Below, in pieces: positions 41,059 to 49,729 of a DNA stretch of 64,000 bases (its first letter is position 1; every line of letters begins with the position of its first letter). This DNA comes from JBCDCY01 sp039180875 (GTDB lineage Bacteria > Pseudomonadota > Alphaproteobacteria > Rhodobacterales > Rhodobacteraceae), in assembly GCA_039180875.1 (NCBI GenBank), contig JBCDCY010000009.1:62001-126000 (forward strand), given 5' to 3'. Below the pieces are notes generated by a model. The model was not told where the DNA came from and did not search any database. It saw only the letters and a program-made list of their open reading frames with translations. Both the position numbers and the translations under genes were made by a program.

Positions 41059-42695
41059 CAGCGGCAGGCAATGGCGGCGACGACAAGGCGGGCCCTGGCG
41101 GCAAGGCAGGGGCGGGCGAGGGCGCCGGCCAAAAGGGCAAGGGGCAACGGGTCGAGGCCCGGGTGACATCCCAGACCAGCCATCCCGCCCCGACCGGCGA
41201 GGTGAAGATGCCCGCGGCCCAGCAGATGCGGGTGGCGACGGCGAAGGTCGATGCCTCCGTTGCCAAGCCGGGCACTCCGGGGGGTGCCGCGCCGAAGGCG
41301 GCGGCGGCCGGGCCGAGCGCGATCGCGGCCGGTGGCCCCGCGGCGGCCCTGCAGGCAGCGCTTGCCGGCGGGGGCGGGGGCGGCGCGCCGTCGGGTGCCG
41401 CTCAGGTGGCGCAGCAATGGGCGCCGCGCCGGCACCTGATGATCGGCATGATCGCGCTCGTCGTTCTGGTCGTCGGCATCGGCGGCTGGTCGGTCTTCAG
41501 CTCGATCGCCGGCGCAGTGGTGGCCACCGGCCAGATCGAGGTCGAGAGCAACCGCCAGGTCGTGCAGCATCCCGACGGCGGCGTGGTGGGCGAGATCCTG
41601 GTGGATGACGGCGACCTGGTCGATGCCGGCGCCGTGCTGCTGCGCTTCGACGACACCCTGCTCCGCTCCGAGCTGGCGATCATCGAGAGCCAGTATTTCG
41701 AGGTCGTCGCCCGCCGCGGCCGCCTGGTGGCGGAGCGGGAAGGTATTGACGAAATCACCTTCGATGAGGTGCTGCTGGAGCGTGAGAGCGAGGAGATCGC
41801 CGACCTGATGGCCGGGCAAAACCGGCTTTTTGAATCGCGCCGCGAGACACGGGCGCAGGAGATCTCTCAGCTGCGGGAGCGTCAGACCCAGATCAGCCAG
41901 CAGATCGGCGGATTGGAGGCGCAGCTCGCCGCCCTCGACACTCAGCAAAGCCTGATCGGGGAGGAGTTGTCGAGCCAGCTCGACCTCTTGGAGCGCGGCC
42001 TCACCCAGCAGTCCCGCGTGCTCGCCCTGCAGCGGGAGGAGGCGCGGCTGCTCGGCCAGCTCGGCGAGCTCACCGCCGGCATCGCCGAGAACCGCGGCCG
42101 GATCGCCGAGATCGAGATCCAGATCGTCAACCTGGTCGCCCAGCGGCGGGAGGAGGCGATCACCACGCTCCGCGATCTGCAGTTTCGCGAGAACGAGCTG
42201 CGCGAGCGGCGCCTGTCGCTGCTGGAACAGCTCTCGCGCATGGAGCTGCGCGCGCCGGTCAGCGGCGTGGTCTACGGCCGCCAGGTCTTCGCCGTGCGTT
42301 CCGTCGTGCGGGCGGCCGATCCGGTGATGTACATCGTGCCCCAGGACAGCAACCTGGTGATCTCCAGCCGGATCGAGGCGATCCATGTCGATCAGGTGCA
42401 TGTCGGGCAGGAGGCGGTGCTGCGCTTCTCCGCCTTCGACCAGCGCACCACGCCGGAGGTCTACGGCTCCGTCAGCATGGTCTCGGCCGATGTCTTCACC
42501 GATGAGGCGACGGGAGCCTCGTTCTACATGGCCGAGATCCTGCCGCAGGAAGGGGAGATGGAGAAGCTCGGTGCGCAGACCCTGATCCCGGGCATGCCGG
42601 TGGAGACCTATATCCAGACCGGCGCGCGAACGCCGCTCAATTACCTGGTGAAGCCGCTCGCCGACTACTTCAACAAGGCGTTCCGGGAGAACTGA
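41055..42695 (+). CDS. type I secretion membrane fusion protein (HlyD family) with long N-terminal extension
   Basis: A 546-residue HlyD/PrtE-type adaptor. One transmembrane helix at about 128-150 (GMIALVVLVVGIGGWSVF), then a lipoyl-like region (QVVQHPDGGVVGEILVDDGD), a long coiled coil (about 235-390) and a beta-barrel domain to the C-terminus. The cytoplasmic part before the helix is about 125 residues of Gly/Ala/Lys-rich low-complexity sequence, far longer than usual. It links the ATPase to the outer-membrane channel. The start is fixed by the ATGA overlap. Confidence 0.92.
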   Translation: MTAAGNGGDDKAGPGGKAGAGEGAGQKGKGQRVEARVTSQTSHPAPTGEVKMPAAQQMRVATAKVDASVAKPGTPGGAAPKAAAAGPSAIAAGGPAAALQAALAGGGGGGAPSGAAQVAQQWAPRRHLMIGMIALVVLVVGIGGWSVFSSIAGAVVATGQIEVESNRQVVQHPDGGVVGEILVDDGDLVDAGAVLLRFDDTLLRSELAIIESQYFEVVARRGRLVAEREGIDEITFDEVLLERESEEIADLMAGQNRLFESRRETRAQEISQLRERQTQISQQIGGLEAQLAALDTQQSLIGEELSSQLDLLERGLTQQSRVLALQREEARLLGQLGELTAGIAENRGRIAEIEIQIVNLVAQRREEAITTLRDLQFRENELRERRLSLLEQLSRMELRAPVSGVVYGRQVFAVRSVVRAADPVMYIVPQDSNLVISSRIEAIHVDQVHVGQEAVLRFSAFDQRTTPEVYGSVSMVSADVFTDEATGASFYMAEILPQEGEMEKLGAQTLIPGMPVETYIQTGARTPLNYLVKPLADYFNKAFREN

Positions 42696-42728
42696 GCACC
42701 GGGACGGCGCTGGTCTGAGGGACGGCGC

Positions 42729-43286
42729 GTGCGGATCGTCGGCGGGCGCTTTCGCGGCCGCCCGATCGCTGCGCCGGCGCCGGGCGACCGGCGGATCCGG
42801 CCGACCACCGACCGGGTGCGCGAAAGCCTGTTCAACCTGATCGCCCATCGGGCCGAGGCGCCGGACCTAGAGACGGCGCGGGTGCTCGACCTCTTCGCTG
42901 GCACCGGCGCGCTCGGCTTCGAGGCGCTGAGCCGGGGCGCGGCCCATGTCACGTTCGTCGAGCGCGCCCGGCCGGCGCTCCGCCTGATCCGGGAGACGGC
43001 CGCTGCCCTGGACGTCGCCGAGCGCGTCACGATCCTGGCGGCCGACGCGACCCGGGCGCCGGTGCCGCCCGGCGCCGTCTACGACCTGATTTTCCTCGAC
43101 CCGCCCTACGGCCGCGACCTGGGCGCCGCGGCACTTACCGCGGTGGCGACGTCCTTCGCCCCTGGGGCGCTGGTCGTGTGGGAAGAGATGGCGGAGATGC
43201 CCGCGGTCGCGGACCTCCAGCGGATTGACTGTCGGCGCTACGGCGACACGGTCGTCACTCTGCTGACCGCCAGCCAGGGCGCTTGA
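42729..43286 (+). CDS. rsmD: 16S rRNA (guanine(966)-N(2))-methyltransferase
   Basis: A 185-residue SAM-dependent methyltransferase. MRIVGGRFRGRPIAAP, RPTTDRVRESLFNLI and LDLFAGTGALGFEALSRGA (motif I) match RsmD, and FLDPPYG (about 122) is the N6/N2-methylation catalytic motif. It methylates G966 of 16S rRNA in assembled 30S subunits. GTG start at 42729, 33 bp after the fusion-protein stop; probably its own unit functionally. Confidence 0.93.
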   Translation: MRIVGGRFRGRPIAAPAPGDRRIRPTTDRVRESLFNLIAHRAEAPDLETARVLDLFAGTGALGFEALSRGAAHVTFVERARPALRLIRETAAALDVAERVTILAADATRAPVPPGAVYDLIFLDPPYGRDLGAAALTAVATSFAPGALVVWEEMAEMPAVADLQRIDCRRYGDTVVTLLTASQGA

Positions 43287-43291
43287 GCGAG

Positions 43292-43331
43292 AAAAGGTCG
43301 AGGCTGCGAGGCCTGAGGCGCAGCCCCGACC
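43292..43331 (-). terminator. rho-independent terminator after yceI
   Basis: A 13-bp stem with one mismatch (43296-43308 with 43319-43331) and a 10-nt loop. On the minus strand it is followed by TTTTC. It lies between the convergent rsmD and yceI stops; the U-tract is on the yceI side. Confidence 0.7.
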
Positions 43332-43337
43332 GGGGGA

Positions 43338-43937
43338 TCAGGACGCCTCGCCCGACCCTTTCATTTCCGTCGAGATGAAGATGTCGATCTCGTCCGACAC
43401 CGGGCCGAGGAACAGGTCCAGGCCCCAGTCGGAGCGGTTTACCGTGCCGGTGGCGGTCAGGCCGATCCAGTTGCCCTCGAAATACGGGATGAACTGGCCG
43501 AGCGGATGCTCGCCATGGGCGTTGATGCTGACGTCGAGGGTGATCGGATTGGTCACGCCCCGGATCGTCAGATCGCCCGTCACCTTGGCCGAGGTGTCGC
43601 CGGTGCGCTCCACCCCGGTGGAGACGAAGGTCGCCGTCGGGAACTCCGCCGTGTTGAACAGATCCGCCCCGGCCATGTGGCCGTCGAAGGCCTCGATGCC
43701 GGTGTCGATGCTCTCGAGCGGGATCTCCACCGTGATCTCGGTCGCGTCGATATTGTCGAGATCGAACTCGACGGAGCCGTTGACGGTGCGGAAATGCACC
43801 GACTGCTCCGACATCCCGGCATGGTCCCAAGAGGCGCGGACCTGGGTGTGGCCGGGGTCGAATGTGTAGGTCTCGGCGGCGGCCGCGCCGACCCCGAGGC
43901 TCAGGACGGCGGTGGCGGCCAGAAGGCGGATGCGCAT
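43338..43937 (-). CDS. YceI-family periplasmic protein
   Basis: A 199-residue lipocalin-like protein. The signal peptide is residues 1-21 (LLAATAVLSLGVGAAAA), then YTFDPGHTQVRASWDHAGMS and the YceI core GDLTIRGVTNPITLDV. YceI proteins bind polyprenoid or other amphiphilic lipids in the periplasm. Monocistronic, with a terminator after it. No oddities. Confidence 0.92.
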   Translation of the reverse strand: MRIRLLAATAVLSLGVGAAAAETYTFDPGHTQVRASWDHAGMSEQSVHFRTVNGSVEFDLDNIDATEITVEIPLESIDTGIEAFDGHMAGADLFNTAEFPTATFVSTGVERTGDTSAKVTGDLTIRGVTNPITLDVSINAHGEHPLGQFIPYFEGNWIGLTATGTVNRSDWGLDLFLGPVSDEIDIFISTEMKGSGEAS

Positions 43938-44046
43938 GCGGCTCTCCCTTCATGCATCTGCAGTACCCGCGAGATGTGGGTCTGAGCGCGCCGAGGTCCA
44001 TCCCAAGCCACGGAACCAATTGTTCACAGTTTCAGAACAGAACCGG

Positions 44047-45255
44047 TCAGAGAAGCGTCTTTAGGTCCGAAGTGGGATCGGCGAGCCCCTCGACCGGCGG
44101 AGATCGGCCAGCCTCGATCCAGCGCTTGCCGAGCATATAGGCCCGCGCATCGCCCAAAGCGTCGACGGCGAGCAGGCGCGGCCCCTCGAAATACCAGACC
44201 GACTGGGTGCCCGGCCGGGCGCCAGGGCGTACGATTGTGCGGTCGAAACCAGTGCCGAGCCCGGCGATCTGCAGCTTCATGTCGAACTGATCGGACCAGA
44301 ACCAGGGCCGCGCCTGGTAAGGCGCCGCATCGCCGATCATCGCGGCGGCCACCGCCTCCCCCTGGTCGATGGCGTTGGGCACGGACTCGAGCCTCACCCG
44401 GCCGCCGCCGTAGGGAAAGGAGGTGCAATCGCCCGCCGCGAAGATCAGCGGATCGGAGGTGCGCCCCTGGGCATCGACCGCGATGCCGTTGTCGATGGTG
44501 AGACCCGCCGCCTCCGCCAAGTCGGTGGCGGGCCGGATGCCGATGCCCACGACCACGAAGTCCACGTCGATCCGCCGGCCGTCCGACAGCTCTGCCGCCG
44601 TGACCCGGCTGTCGCCGGGCAGCGCTGTGAGGCTGGCGCCTTCCACCACCTCCACCCCGTGGCTTTCGTGCAGGGCGCGCATGAAATCCGCCGTCTCGAC
44701 CGCGGCGACGCGCTGCAGGATGCGGGGCGCGGCCTCCACCAACGTCACGGCGAGGCCCCGCATGGCGGCAACGGCTGCGGCCTCGAGCCCGATATAGCCG
44801 CCGCCCACCACCAGAACCCGGCGCCCCGGGGCGAATTCCGGGGCCATGGCGTCCACGTCAGCGAGGGTTCGGACGGTGTAGACCCCGGCGAGCGCCCCGC
44901 CCATCGCCACCGGCAACAGGAGGGGGATGGAGCCGGTGGTCAGCGCCAACTGATCGTAGGGGAGCGTGCTGCCATCGGCCAGATGCACGACCCGGGCCGG
45001 CCGGTCGATCCCGGTCGCCGCCACGCCGAGGCGGAGGGCGATGCCTTGCTCCGCGTAGAACTCGCGCGGGCGGAGGTAGAGCCGCGCCTCCTCCATCTCT
45101 CCGAGCAGATATTTCTTGGAGAGCGGCGGGCGCTGATAGGGCGGGACCGGCTCCTCCCCCACGATGGTGAGCGGGCCCTCATGCCCCAGCGCCCGCAGCT
45201 TGACAGCGAGGGAGGAGGCCGCCTGCCCGGCGCCGACGACGACGATCGCACCCAT
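44047..45255 (-). CDS. FAD-dependent ferredoxin/rubredoxin reductase-like oxidoreductase
   Basis: A 402-residue pyridine nucleotide-disulfide-type flavoprotein without the redox disulfide. FAD site IVVVGAGQAASSLAVKLRAL (3-22), PPYQRPPLSKKYLLG (ferredoxin reductase signature), NAD site VLVVGGGYIGLEAAAVAAM (about 145), IFAAGDCTSFPYGGG (FAD). It probably passes electrons from NAD(P)H to a ferredoxin serving an oxygenase; no ferredoxin or P450 gene is next to it. Divergent from the peroxiredoxin gene (150 bp). Confidence 0.88.
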   Translation of the reverse strand: MGAIVVVGAGQAASSLAVKLRALGHEGPLTIVGEEPVPPYQRPPLSKKYLLGEMEEARLYLRPREFYAEQGIALRLGVAATGIDRPARVVHLADGSTLPYDQLALTTGSIPLLLPVAMGGALAGVYTVRTLADVDAMAPEFAPGRRVLVVGGGYIGLEAAAVAAMRGLAVTLVEAAPRILQRVAAVETADFMRALHESHGVEVVEGASLTALPGDSRVTAAELSDGRRIDVDFVVVGIGIRPATDLAEAAGLTIDNGIAVDAQGRTSDPLIFAAGDCTSFPYGGGRVRLESVPNAIDQGEAVAAAMIGDAAPYQARPWFWSDQFDMKLQIAGLGTGFDRTIVRPGARPGTQSVWYFEGPRLLAVDALGDARAYMLGKRWIEAGRSPPVEGLADPTSDLKTLL

Positions 45256-45405
45256 CCACCCTCTCCCACCGCAAGCGCCTCCGTCCTACGCGCGGCCCGC
45301 CTGCCGTTCAATCGCCGGCGGGGCTGGCGCGTCGTCGCGGATCGACTAAAGTCGCGCCGCGGGCCCCGGCGGAAGGGCGTCCCGACACCGACCAGGGAGA
45401 GCACA

Positions 45406-45894
45406 ATGACCATTTCCGTTGGGGACCAAGTGCCCGCTGCCACCTTTCGCGAGATGACCGACGACGGCCCGGCCGACATCGACGGCGCGAGCTTCTTCGC
45501 CGGCCGCAAGATCGCGCTGTTTGCCGTGCCGGGGGCCTATACGCCGACCTGCCATGTGAACCACATGCCGAGCTTCGTGAACAACGCCAATGCCTTGCGC
45601 GCCCATGGCGTGGACGAGATCGCCTGTGTCGCGGTGAACGATCCCTTCGTGATGAAGCAGTGGGGCGCCGACACCGGCGCGACAGCCGCCGGTATTCGCC
45701 TGCTCTCAGACGCGGATGCGGCCTTCACCAAGGCCCTCGGCCTCGAGTTCACGGCGCCGCCGGTGGGCCTGATCGACCGCTCCAAGCGCTATTCGATGCT
45801 GATCGAGGACGGCAAGGTGACGCAGCTGAACGTCGAGGACAATCCGGGCGTTTGCGAGGTCTCGGGCGGCGACAAGCTGCTCGCCCAGATCTAG
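45406..45894 (+). CDS. peroxiredoxin (Prx5-type)
   Basis: A 162-residue thiol peroxidase reducing H2O2 and organic peroxides. The peroxidatic Cys lies in GAYTPTCHVNHMPSF (about residue 49); a second Cys in NPGVCEVSGGDKLL (about 153) may resolve. VPGAYTPTC is the Prx5/type II signature. AGGGAGA precedes the ATG at 45406; an upstream frame extension has no support. The stop overlaps the convergent pterin dehydratase stop by 4 bp. Confidence 0.92.
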   Translation: MTISVGDQVPAATFREMTDDGPADIDGASFFAGRKIALFAVPGAYTPTCHVNHMPSFVNNANALRAHGVDEIACVAVNDPFVMKQWGADTGATAAGIRLLSDADAAFTKALGLEFTAPPVGLIDRSKRYSMLIEDGKVTQLNVEDNPGVCEVSGGDKLLAQI

Positions 45895-46184
45895 GCGAGG
45901 TCGTCCAACGTCTCGGCCAGGGTGACGTCGAGGGGGGAGAGCCCCCCGGCATCATGGGTCGTCAGCGTCACCTCGACGGTCTTGTAGACGTTCGACCATT
46001 CCGGGTGGTGATCGAGCTTCTCGGCCCAGATCGCCGCCCGGGTCATCCAGCCGAAGGCCTCGTTGAAGTCGGCGAAGACGAAGCGCTTGTGGATGGCGTC
46101 ACGCCCCTCCACCTCGGCCCAGCCATTGGCCTTGAGGGGGGCGAGCGCTGCCTCCCGCGCGGATCCGTCGAGCTTCTCGGCCAT
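45891..46184 (-). CDS. phhB: pterin-4a-carbinolamine dehydratase
   Basis: A 97-residue protein. WAEKLDHHPEWSNVYKTVEV (about 53-72) contains the catalytic His-His-Pro-Glu-Trp motif, and LTTHDAGGLSPLD follows. It dehydrates 4a-hydroxytetrahydropterin for recycling of the phenylalanine hydroxylase cofactor; no phhA is adjacent. The ATG overlaps the stop of the COG3146 gene, so it is cotranscribed with it. Confidence 0.93.
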   Translation of the reverse strand: MAEKLDGSAREAALAPLKANGWAEVEGRDAIHKRFVFADFNEAFGWMTRAAIWAEKLDHHPEWSNVYKTVEVTLTTHDAGGLSPLDVTLAETLDDLA

Positions 46185-47368
46185 CAGCTGTCTCCCTCGC
46201 AGTTGCGGAACGGACCGTAGCTGGTCAGCACCTCGATCTCTTCATCCACGGCGCGGCTTTCGGCCTCGAGGTACTGGGCGACGGCGGCGCGAAAGCCCTC
46301 GTCCCGGATCCAGTGCAGCGCGAAGACGGGCCGGGGCAGGTAGCCGCGGGCGAGCTTGTGCTCGCCCTGGGCGCCGGCCTCCACCGTCTTCAGGCCGTTG
46401 GCGATGGCGTAGTCGAGGGCCTGATAATAGCAGACCTCGAAATGCAGGCAGGAATGATCCTCGATACAGCCCCAGTAGCGGCCGAACAGGGTCTCCCGCC
46501 CGATCAGGTTGAGCGCGCCAGCCACCCAGCGCCCGTTCCGGCGGCAGAGGATGAGCAGGATGTCGTCCCGGAGCCGCTCCTGCGCGATGTCGAAGAACCG
46601 GCGCGTGAGATAGGGGGAGCCCCATTTCCGCGCGCCGGTGTCCTGGTAGAAGGTCCAGAAGGCGTCCCAATGCTCGGGCTCGATCGCGTCGCCGGTCAGC
46701 TGCACGATCTCCCCGCCAAAGGCTTGGGCGGTGCGCCGTTCCTTCCGGATCGCCTTGCGCTTGCGCGAGGCGAGGGTGGCGAGGAAGGCGTCGAAATCGG
46801 CGTAGGCGTCGTTTGCCCAGTGGAACTGCTGGCTCCGCCGCTGGAGGAGGCCAAGGGCACCGCCGGCCACGTACTCCTCCTCCGTGCAGAAGGTGACGTG
46901 GAGGGAGGAGACGCGGTTCTGGTCGCCCAGGGTCACGGCGCCTTGGAGGAGCGCGGCGCGGCCCGCCTCCTCCATCCCCGGGCGCACCAATAGGCGCCGG
47001 CCGGTGGCGGGGGTGAACGGCACGGAGGCCTGGAGCTTGGGGTAATAGCGCCCGCCCGCCCGTTCGTAGGCGTGGGCCCAGCTATGGTCGAACAGGTATT
47101 CACCCTGGCTGTGGCTTTTGCCGTAAAGCGGCATGACGCCGATGATCTCGCCCCGGAGCCGCGCCACCAGATGGCGGGGGCCCCAGCCGCTGCCGCTGCC
47201 GACGGAGCGGCTCTCCTCCAGCGCTGAGAGGAAGCGGTGGGTGGTGAAGGGATCGAGGGGCGGGCCGCCATCGGCGGTCTCGGGGCAGGCGCAGGCATCC
47301 CAGTCCTCGGCCGCAATCTCGGCGAGACTGCTCAGCACGGAAACCTCGATCGTGTCCTCGCCGTCCAT
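46184..47368 (-). CDS. COG3146/DUF482 GNAT-like acyltransferase
   Basis: About 394 residues. FDHSWAHAYERAGGRYYPKL, SLHVTFCTEEEYVA, RKRKAIRKERR and the C-terminal GCIEDHSCLHFEVCYYQALD followed by GAQGEHKLARGYLP are hallmarks of the DUF482 family, which has a GNAT fold like peptidoglycan-bridge FemX enzymes. Substrate unknown. ATG 47368 is chosen as it fits family starts; TTG 47431 overlaps the GDPD stop and is an alternative. Confidence 0.87.
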   Translation of the reverse strand: MDGEDTIEVSVLSSLAEIAAEDWDACACPETADGGPPLDPFTTHRFLSALEESRSVGSGSGWGPRHLVARLRGEIIGVMPLYGKSHSQGEYLFDHSWAHAYERAGGRYYPKLQASVPFTPATGRRLLVRPGMEEAGRAALLQGAVTLGDQNRVSSLHVTFCTEEEYVAGGALGLLQRRSQQFHWANDAYADFDAFLATLASRKRKAIRKERRTAQAFGGEIVQLTGDAIEPEHWDAFWTFYQDTGARKWGSPYLTRRFFDIAQERLRDDILLILCRRNGRWVAGALNLIGRETLFGRYWGCIEDHSCLHFEVCYYQALDYAIANGLKTVEAGAQGEHKLARGYLPRPVFALHWIRDEGFRAAVAQYLEAESRAVDEEIEVLTSYGPFRNCEGDS

Positions 47369-47427
47369 GAACTGCGCCTGTCTGCGGGATGGGTTCGCTG
47401 GGGAAGGTGGGCGGTCGGCGGCCGGGG

Positions 47428-48180
47428 TCAACCGGGCTGCGGCATGTAGCCCTCGAACGTGATCGTGTCGGCGGTCCGGCGGGCGATCCGCTCCTCCTCC
47501 GCCGAGCGGATGGTCCAGCAGAGGATCGGTGTGCCGCGCTGCTTCAGCGCCTGAACTGGGGCGTCGTCGAGCGTGCGCCAGTCGTGGGAGATGAAGCTGG
47601 CATCCACCGCGTCGAAATCGGTGATGGCGGCGAGGCGCTGGCGGATCTCGCGGGAGAGATGGCCGAAATGCGTGTCGTCGTCGAAGCGGCAGGTGGTGAG
47701 GCCGCGGGGGATGTCGGCGGTGGCGAGGCGCCCGACCATGGAGGGGTCGAAGGACATCGCGGCGACCGGCCCGCGGTAGGTGACCAGATACTCCGCCACC
47801 CGGGTCTCAAGCAGGCCCGCGTCCTCTGGCCTCTGGTTCTTGAGCTCGATCAGCAGGGGCGCGCGGCCGCCCACGAGCTCCAGGATCTCGGCGAGGGACG
47901 GGATCGTGTCGCGGCTGCCGGTGAGGGGGAGGGCCGAGAGCGCCGACATCGTCTCGGCCCGCACCGGCCCCGCCGCGGCGGTCAGGCGATCGAGGGTGGC
48001 GTCGTGGAAGACGGCGGCCTCGCCGTCGCTGGTGAGCTGCACGTCGATCTCGATACCGTAACCCGCCTCGATGGCGGCCGCGACGGCGCTGACGGAGTTC
48101 TCCACGATCCCCGCCTCCCGGTCGTGCAGGCCCCGATGGGCGAGGGGTGTTTGCAGGAAGACGGGGTCGAGGTCTGGCAT
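47428..48180 (-). CDS. glycerophosphodiester phosphodiesterase
   Basis: A 250-residue TIM-barrel GDPD. LAHRGLHDREAGIVENS (His-Arg catalytic region, 13-29), YGIEIDVQLTSDGEAAVFHD (metal ligands E, D and the second catalytic His) and LLIELKNQ are intact. It hydrolyses glycerophosphodiesters to glycerol 3-phosphate and an alcohol. No signal peptide, so cytoplasmic. It starts 4 bp after the holA stop. Confidence 0.92.
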   Translation of the reverse strand: MPDLDPVFLQTPLAHRGLHDREAGIVENSVSAVAAAIEAGYGIEIDVQLTSDGEAAVFHDATLDRLTAAAGPVRAETMSALSALPLTGSRDTIPSLAEILELVGGRAPLLIELKNQRPEDAGLLETRVAEYLVTYRGPVAAMSFDPSMVGRLATADIPRGLTTCRFDDDTHFGHLSREIRQRLAAITDFDAVDASFISHDWRTLDDAPVQALKQRGTPILCWTIRSAEEERIARRTADTITFEGYMPQPG

Positions 48181-48184
48181 GGGC

Positions 48185-49207
48185 TCAGCGCGGGCGCAGC
48201 ATGGCGATACGGATCAACGCCCGCTCCAGCAACGCCGCCGCCGGTGCGGCGGTGGTGGAGCGAAGCGACAGGTCGGCCTCCAGCAGCAGATGCAAGGCGC
48301 GCTCGAGCCGGGCCGGTCCCCAGCCCCGCGCCTCCGCCGCCATGCGGTCCCGCCTTGGCCCGAAGACCGGCGGGCGGGCGCGCGACAGCGCCGCGCCGGG
48401 CCCGGCCGGATCGCTCGCCGCACCGTGGAGCTGGCGGAAGTGGCGCGCGACCCCGATGCAGAGGGTCGTGGGCGCCACGCCCTGGAGCGCGAGGCGCCGC
48501 ATCTCCGTCCCCACCCGGCCGGCATCGCCGGCGGCGACGGCGCTTATGGCGGTGTCGATATCGGCATCGAGGGCTGGGGGCGCCACGGCGGCGATGTCCT
48601 CGGGGCCGATCTCGGTCTCCTGGCCGCGGGTGTAAAGCGCCAGTTTCTCAAGCAGTTGCGCGAAGTCGCCTGGGGGCAGCGTCTGGCCGAGGGCCAGCAG
48701 CTCGTCGCGCCCCTCGCGGCCGATCGCGCCGAGGCCCGCCGCGCCGATCGTCGCCTCAACCTCCGCTCGATCCGGCGCGTCGGCATAGACCGGGAGGGCG
48801 GCGGCCCGCTCCGCCCCCTCGAAGAGCTTGCGGAGGGCGGAGCGGGGCGCGAGCTGCCCCGCAGTCAGGATCAGGAAGGCGTCGCCCTCTTCCCAACTGG
48901 ACAGGGCCGCCTCGACCATCAGCGCCAGGCCGTCGCCCGCCTCCGTCACCATCACCACCCGCTGGCCGGGAAAGAAGCCCTGGGCCCGCATCGCGTCCTG
49001 CAGCGCGGCGGGATCGGCGCGGAGCGCGGCGCCGTCCAGGCGCTCCAGCCGCATCTCTGCCGCCGCCTCGGGGCCGGCAAGCGCCGTCGCCAGCTTCTCC
49101 CGCCGGTCGGCGATGCGCATCGGATCGGCGCCGTAGATCAGAATGGCGCCGCGGCTTGGATCGGGATTGGCGACGAAGCGGGCGCCGTCGCGGGTCGAGA
49201 GCTTCAC
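48185..49207 (-). CDS. holA: DNA polymerase III subunit delta
   Basis: A 340-residue clamp-loader subunit. ILIYGADPMRIADRREKL near 22, DAMRAQGFFPGQRVVMVTEA, FLILTAGQLAPRSALRKLFE and the C-terminal collar helices (ALHLLLEADLSLRST) match HolA. It opens the beta clamp. The GTG at 49207 overlaps the lptE stop (GTGA), so the leuS-lptE-holA order, common in alphaproteobacteria, is translated together. The upstream open frame inside lptE is a shadow. Confidence 0.93.
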   Translation of the reverse strand: MKLSTRDGARFVANPDPSRGAILIYGADPMRIADRREKLATALAGPEAAAEMRLERLDGAALRADPAALQDAMRAQGFFPGQRVVMVTEAGDGLALMVEAALSSWEEGDAFLILTAGQLAPRSALRKLFEGAERAAALPVYADAPDRAEVEATIGAAGLGAIGREGRDELLALGQTLPPGDFAQLLEKLALYTRGQETEIGPEDIAAVAPPALDADIDTAISAVAAGDAGRVGTEMRRLALQGVAPTTLCIGVARHFRQLHGAASDPAGPGAALSRARPPVFGPRRDRMAAEARGWGPARLERALHLLLEADLSLRSTTAAPAAALLERALIRIAMLRPR

Positions 49208-49719
49208 GCCGCGAGGTCGGCGGCGGCGAGGCTGACGCCGATCACGATGCGCTCGGCCAGGTCGACGGCCAGCCGCCGCTCGGCATCGCGGCCGGCGGTG
49301 CGGGTGGCAAAGGTCGACTCGGTCGCGGAATAGGACGTGGCGCTTTCCACCAGGCCCGTCGCCACCGGCTCCGCTGTGCCGGAGCGCCAGAGCTCCCACT
49401 CCGCATTGCCAAGCACGCTGTAGCGGGTGATCTCGTTGTCCTGGGCGATGGCGGCGCCGCGGGTCGTCATCTCGACCCCCGCGCGCAGGTTGTAGGCGGG
49501 ATCGGTCGGGGCGCGGCCGAGGCGGCGCACCAACTGCTCGCGCATGAAGTAGGCGGTGCGCGCATTGCCCGCGACGGTCGCGATGGCCACCTGGCCGAGC
49601 AGGTCGGAGGCCGGCGAGCCCTCCCCGTAGACCGGCTGGAAGCCACAGCCGGCGAGCGGCAGTAGCGCCGCCGTCAGCAAGAGACGCCGTCGGTCAGGGG
49701 ATATCAGGCCGTTTGCCAT
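49204..49719 (-). CDS. lptE: LPS-assembly lipoprotein LptE
   Basis: A 171-residue outer-membrane lipoprotein. The lipobox is LAGC (residues 21-24 approx.) after a short signal; GFQPVYGEG follows directly, as in alphaproteobacterial LptE. ATTRGAAIAQDNEITRYSVL-like sequence (TRGAAIAQDNEITRYSVLGN) and the C-terminal ERIVIGVSLAAADL are typical. It plugs LptD in LPS export. The ATG at 49719 has GGAGGAGG upstream and lies 10 bp after the leuS stop. Confidence 0.92.
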   Translation of the reverse strand: MANGLISPDRRRLLLTAALLPLAGCGFQPVYGEGSPASDLLGQVAIATVAGNARTAYFMREQLVRRLGRAPTDPAYNLRAGVEMTTRGAAIAQDNEITRYSVLGNAEWELWRSGTAEPVATGLVESATSYSATESTFATRTAGRDAERRLAVDLAERIVIGVSLAAADLAA

Positions 49720-49729
49720 CGCCTCCTCC

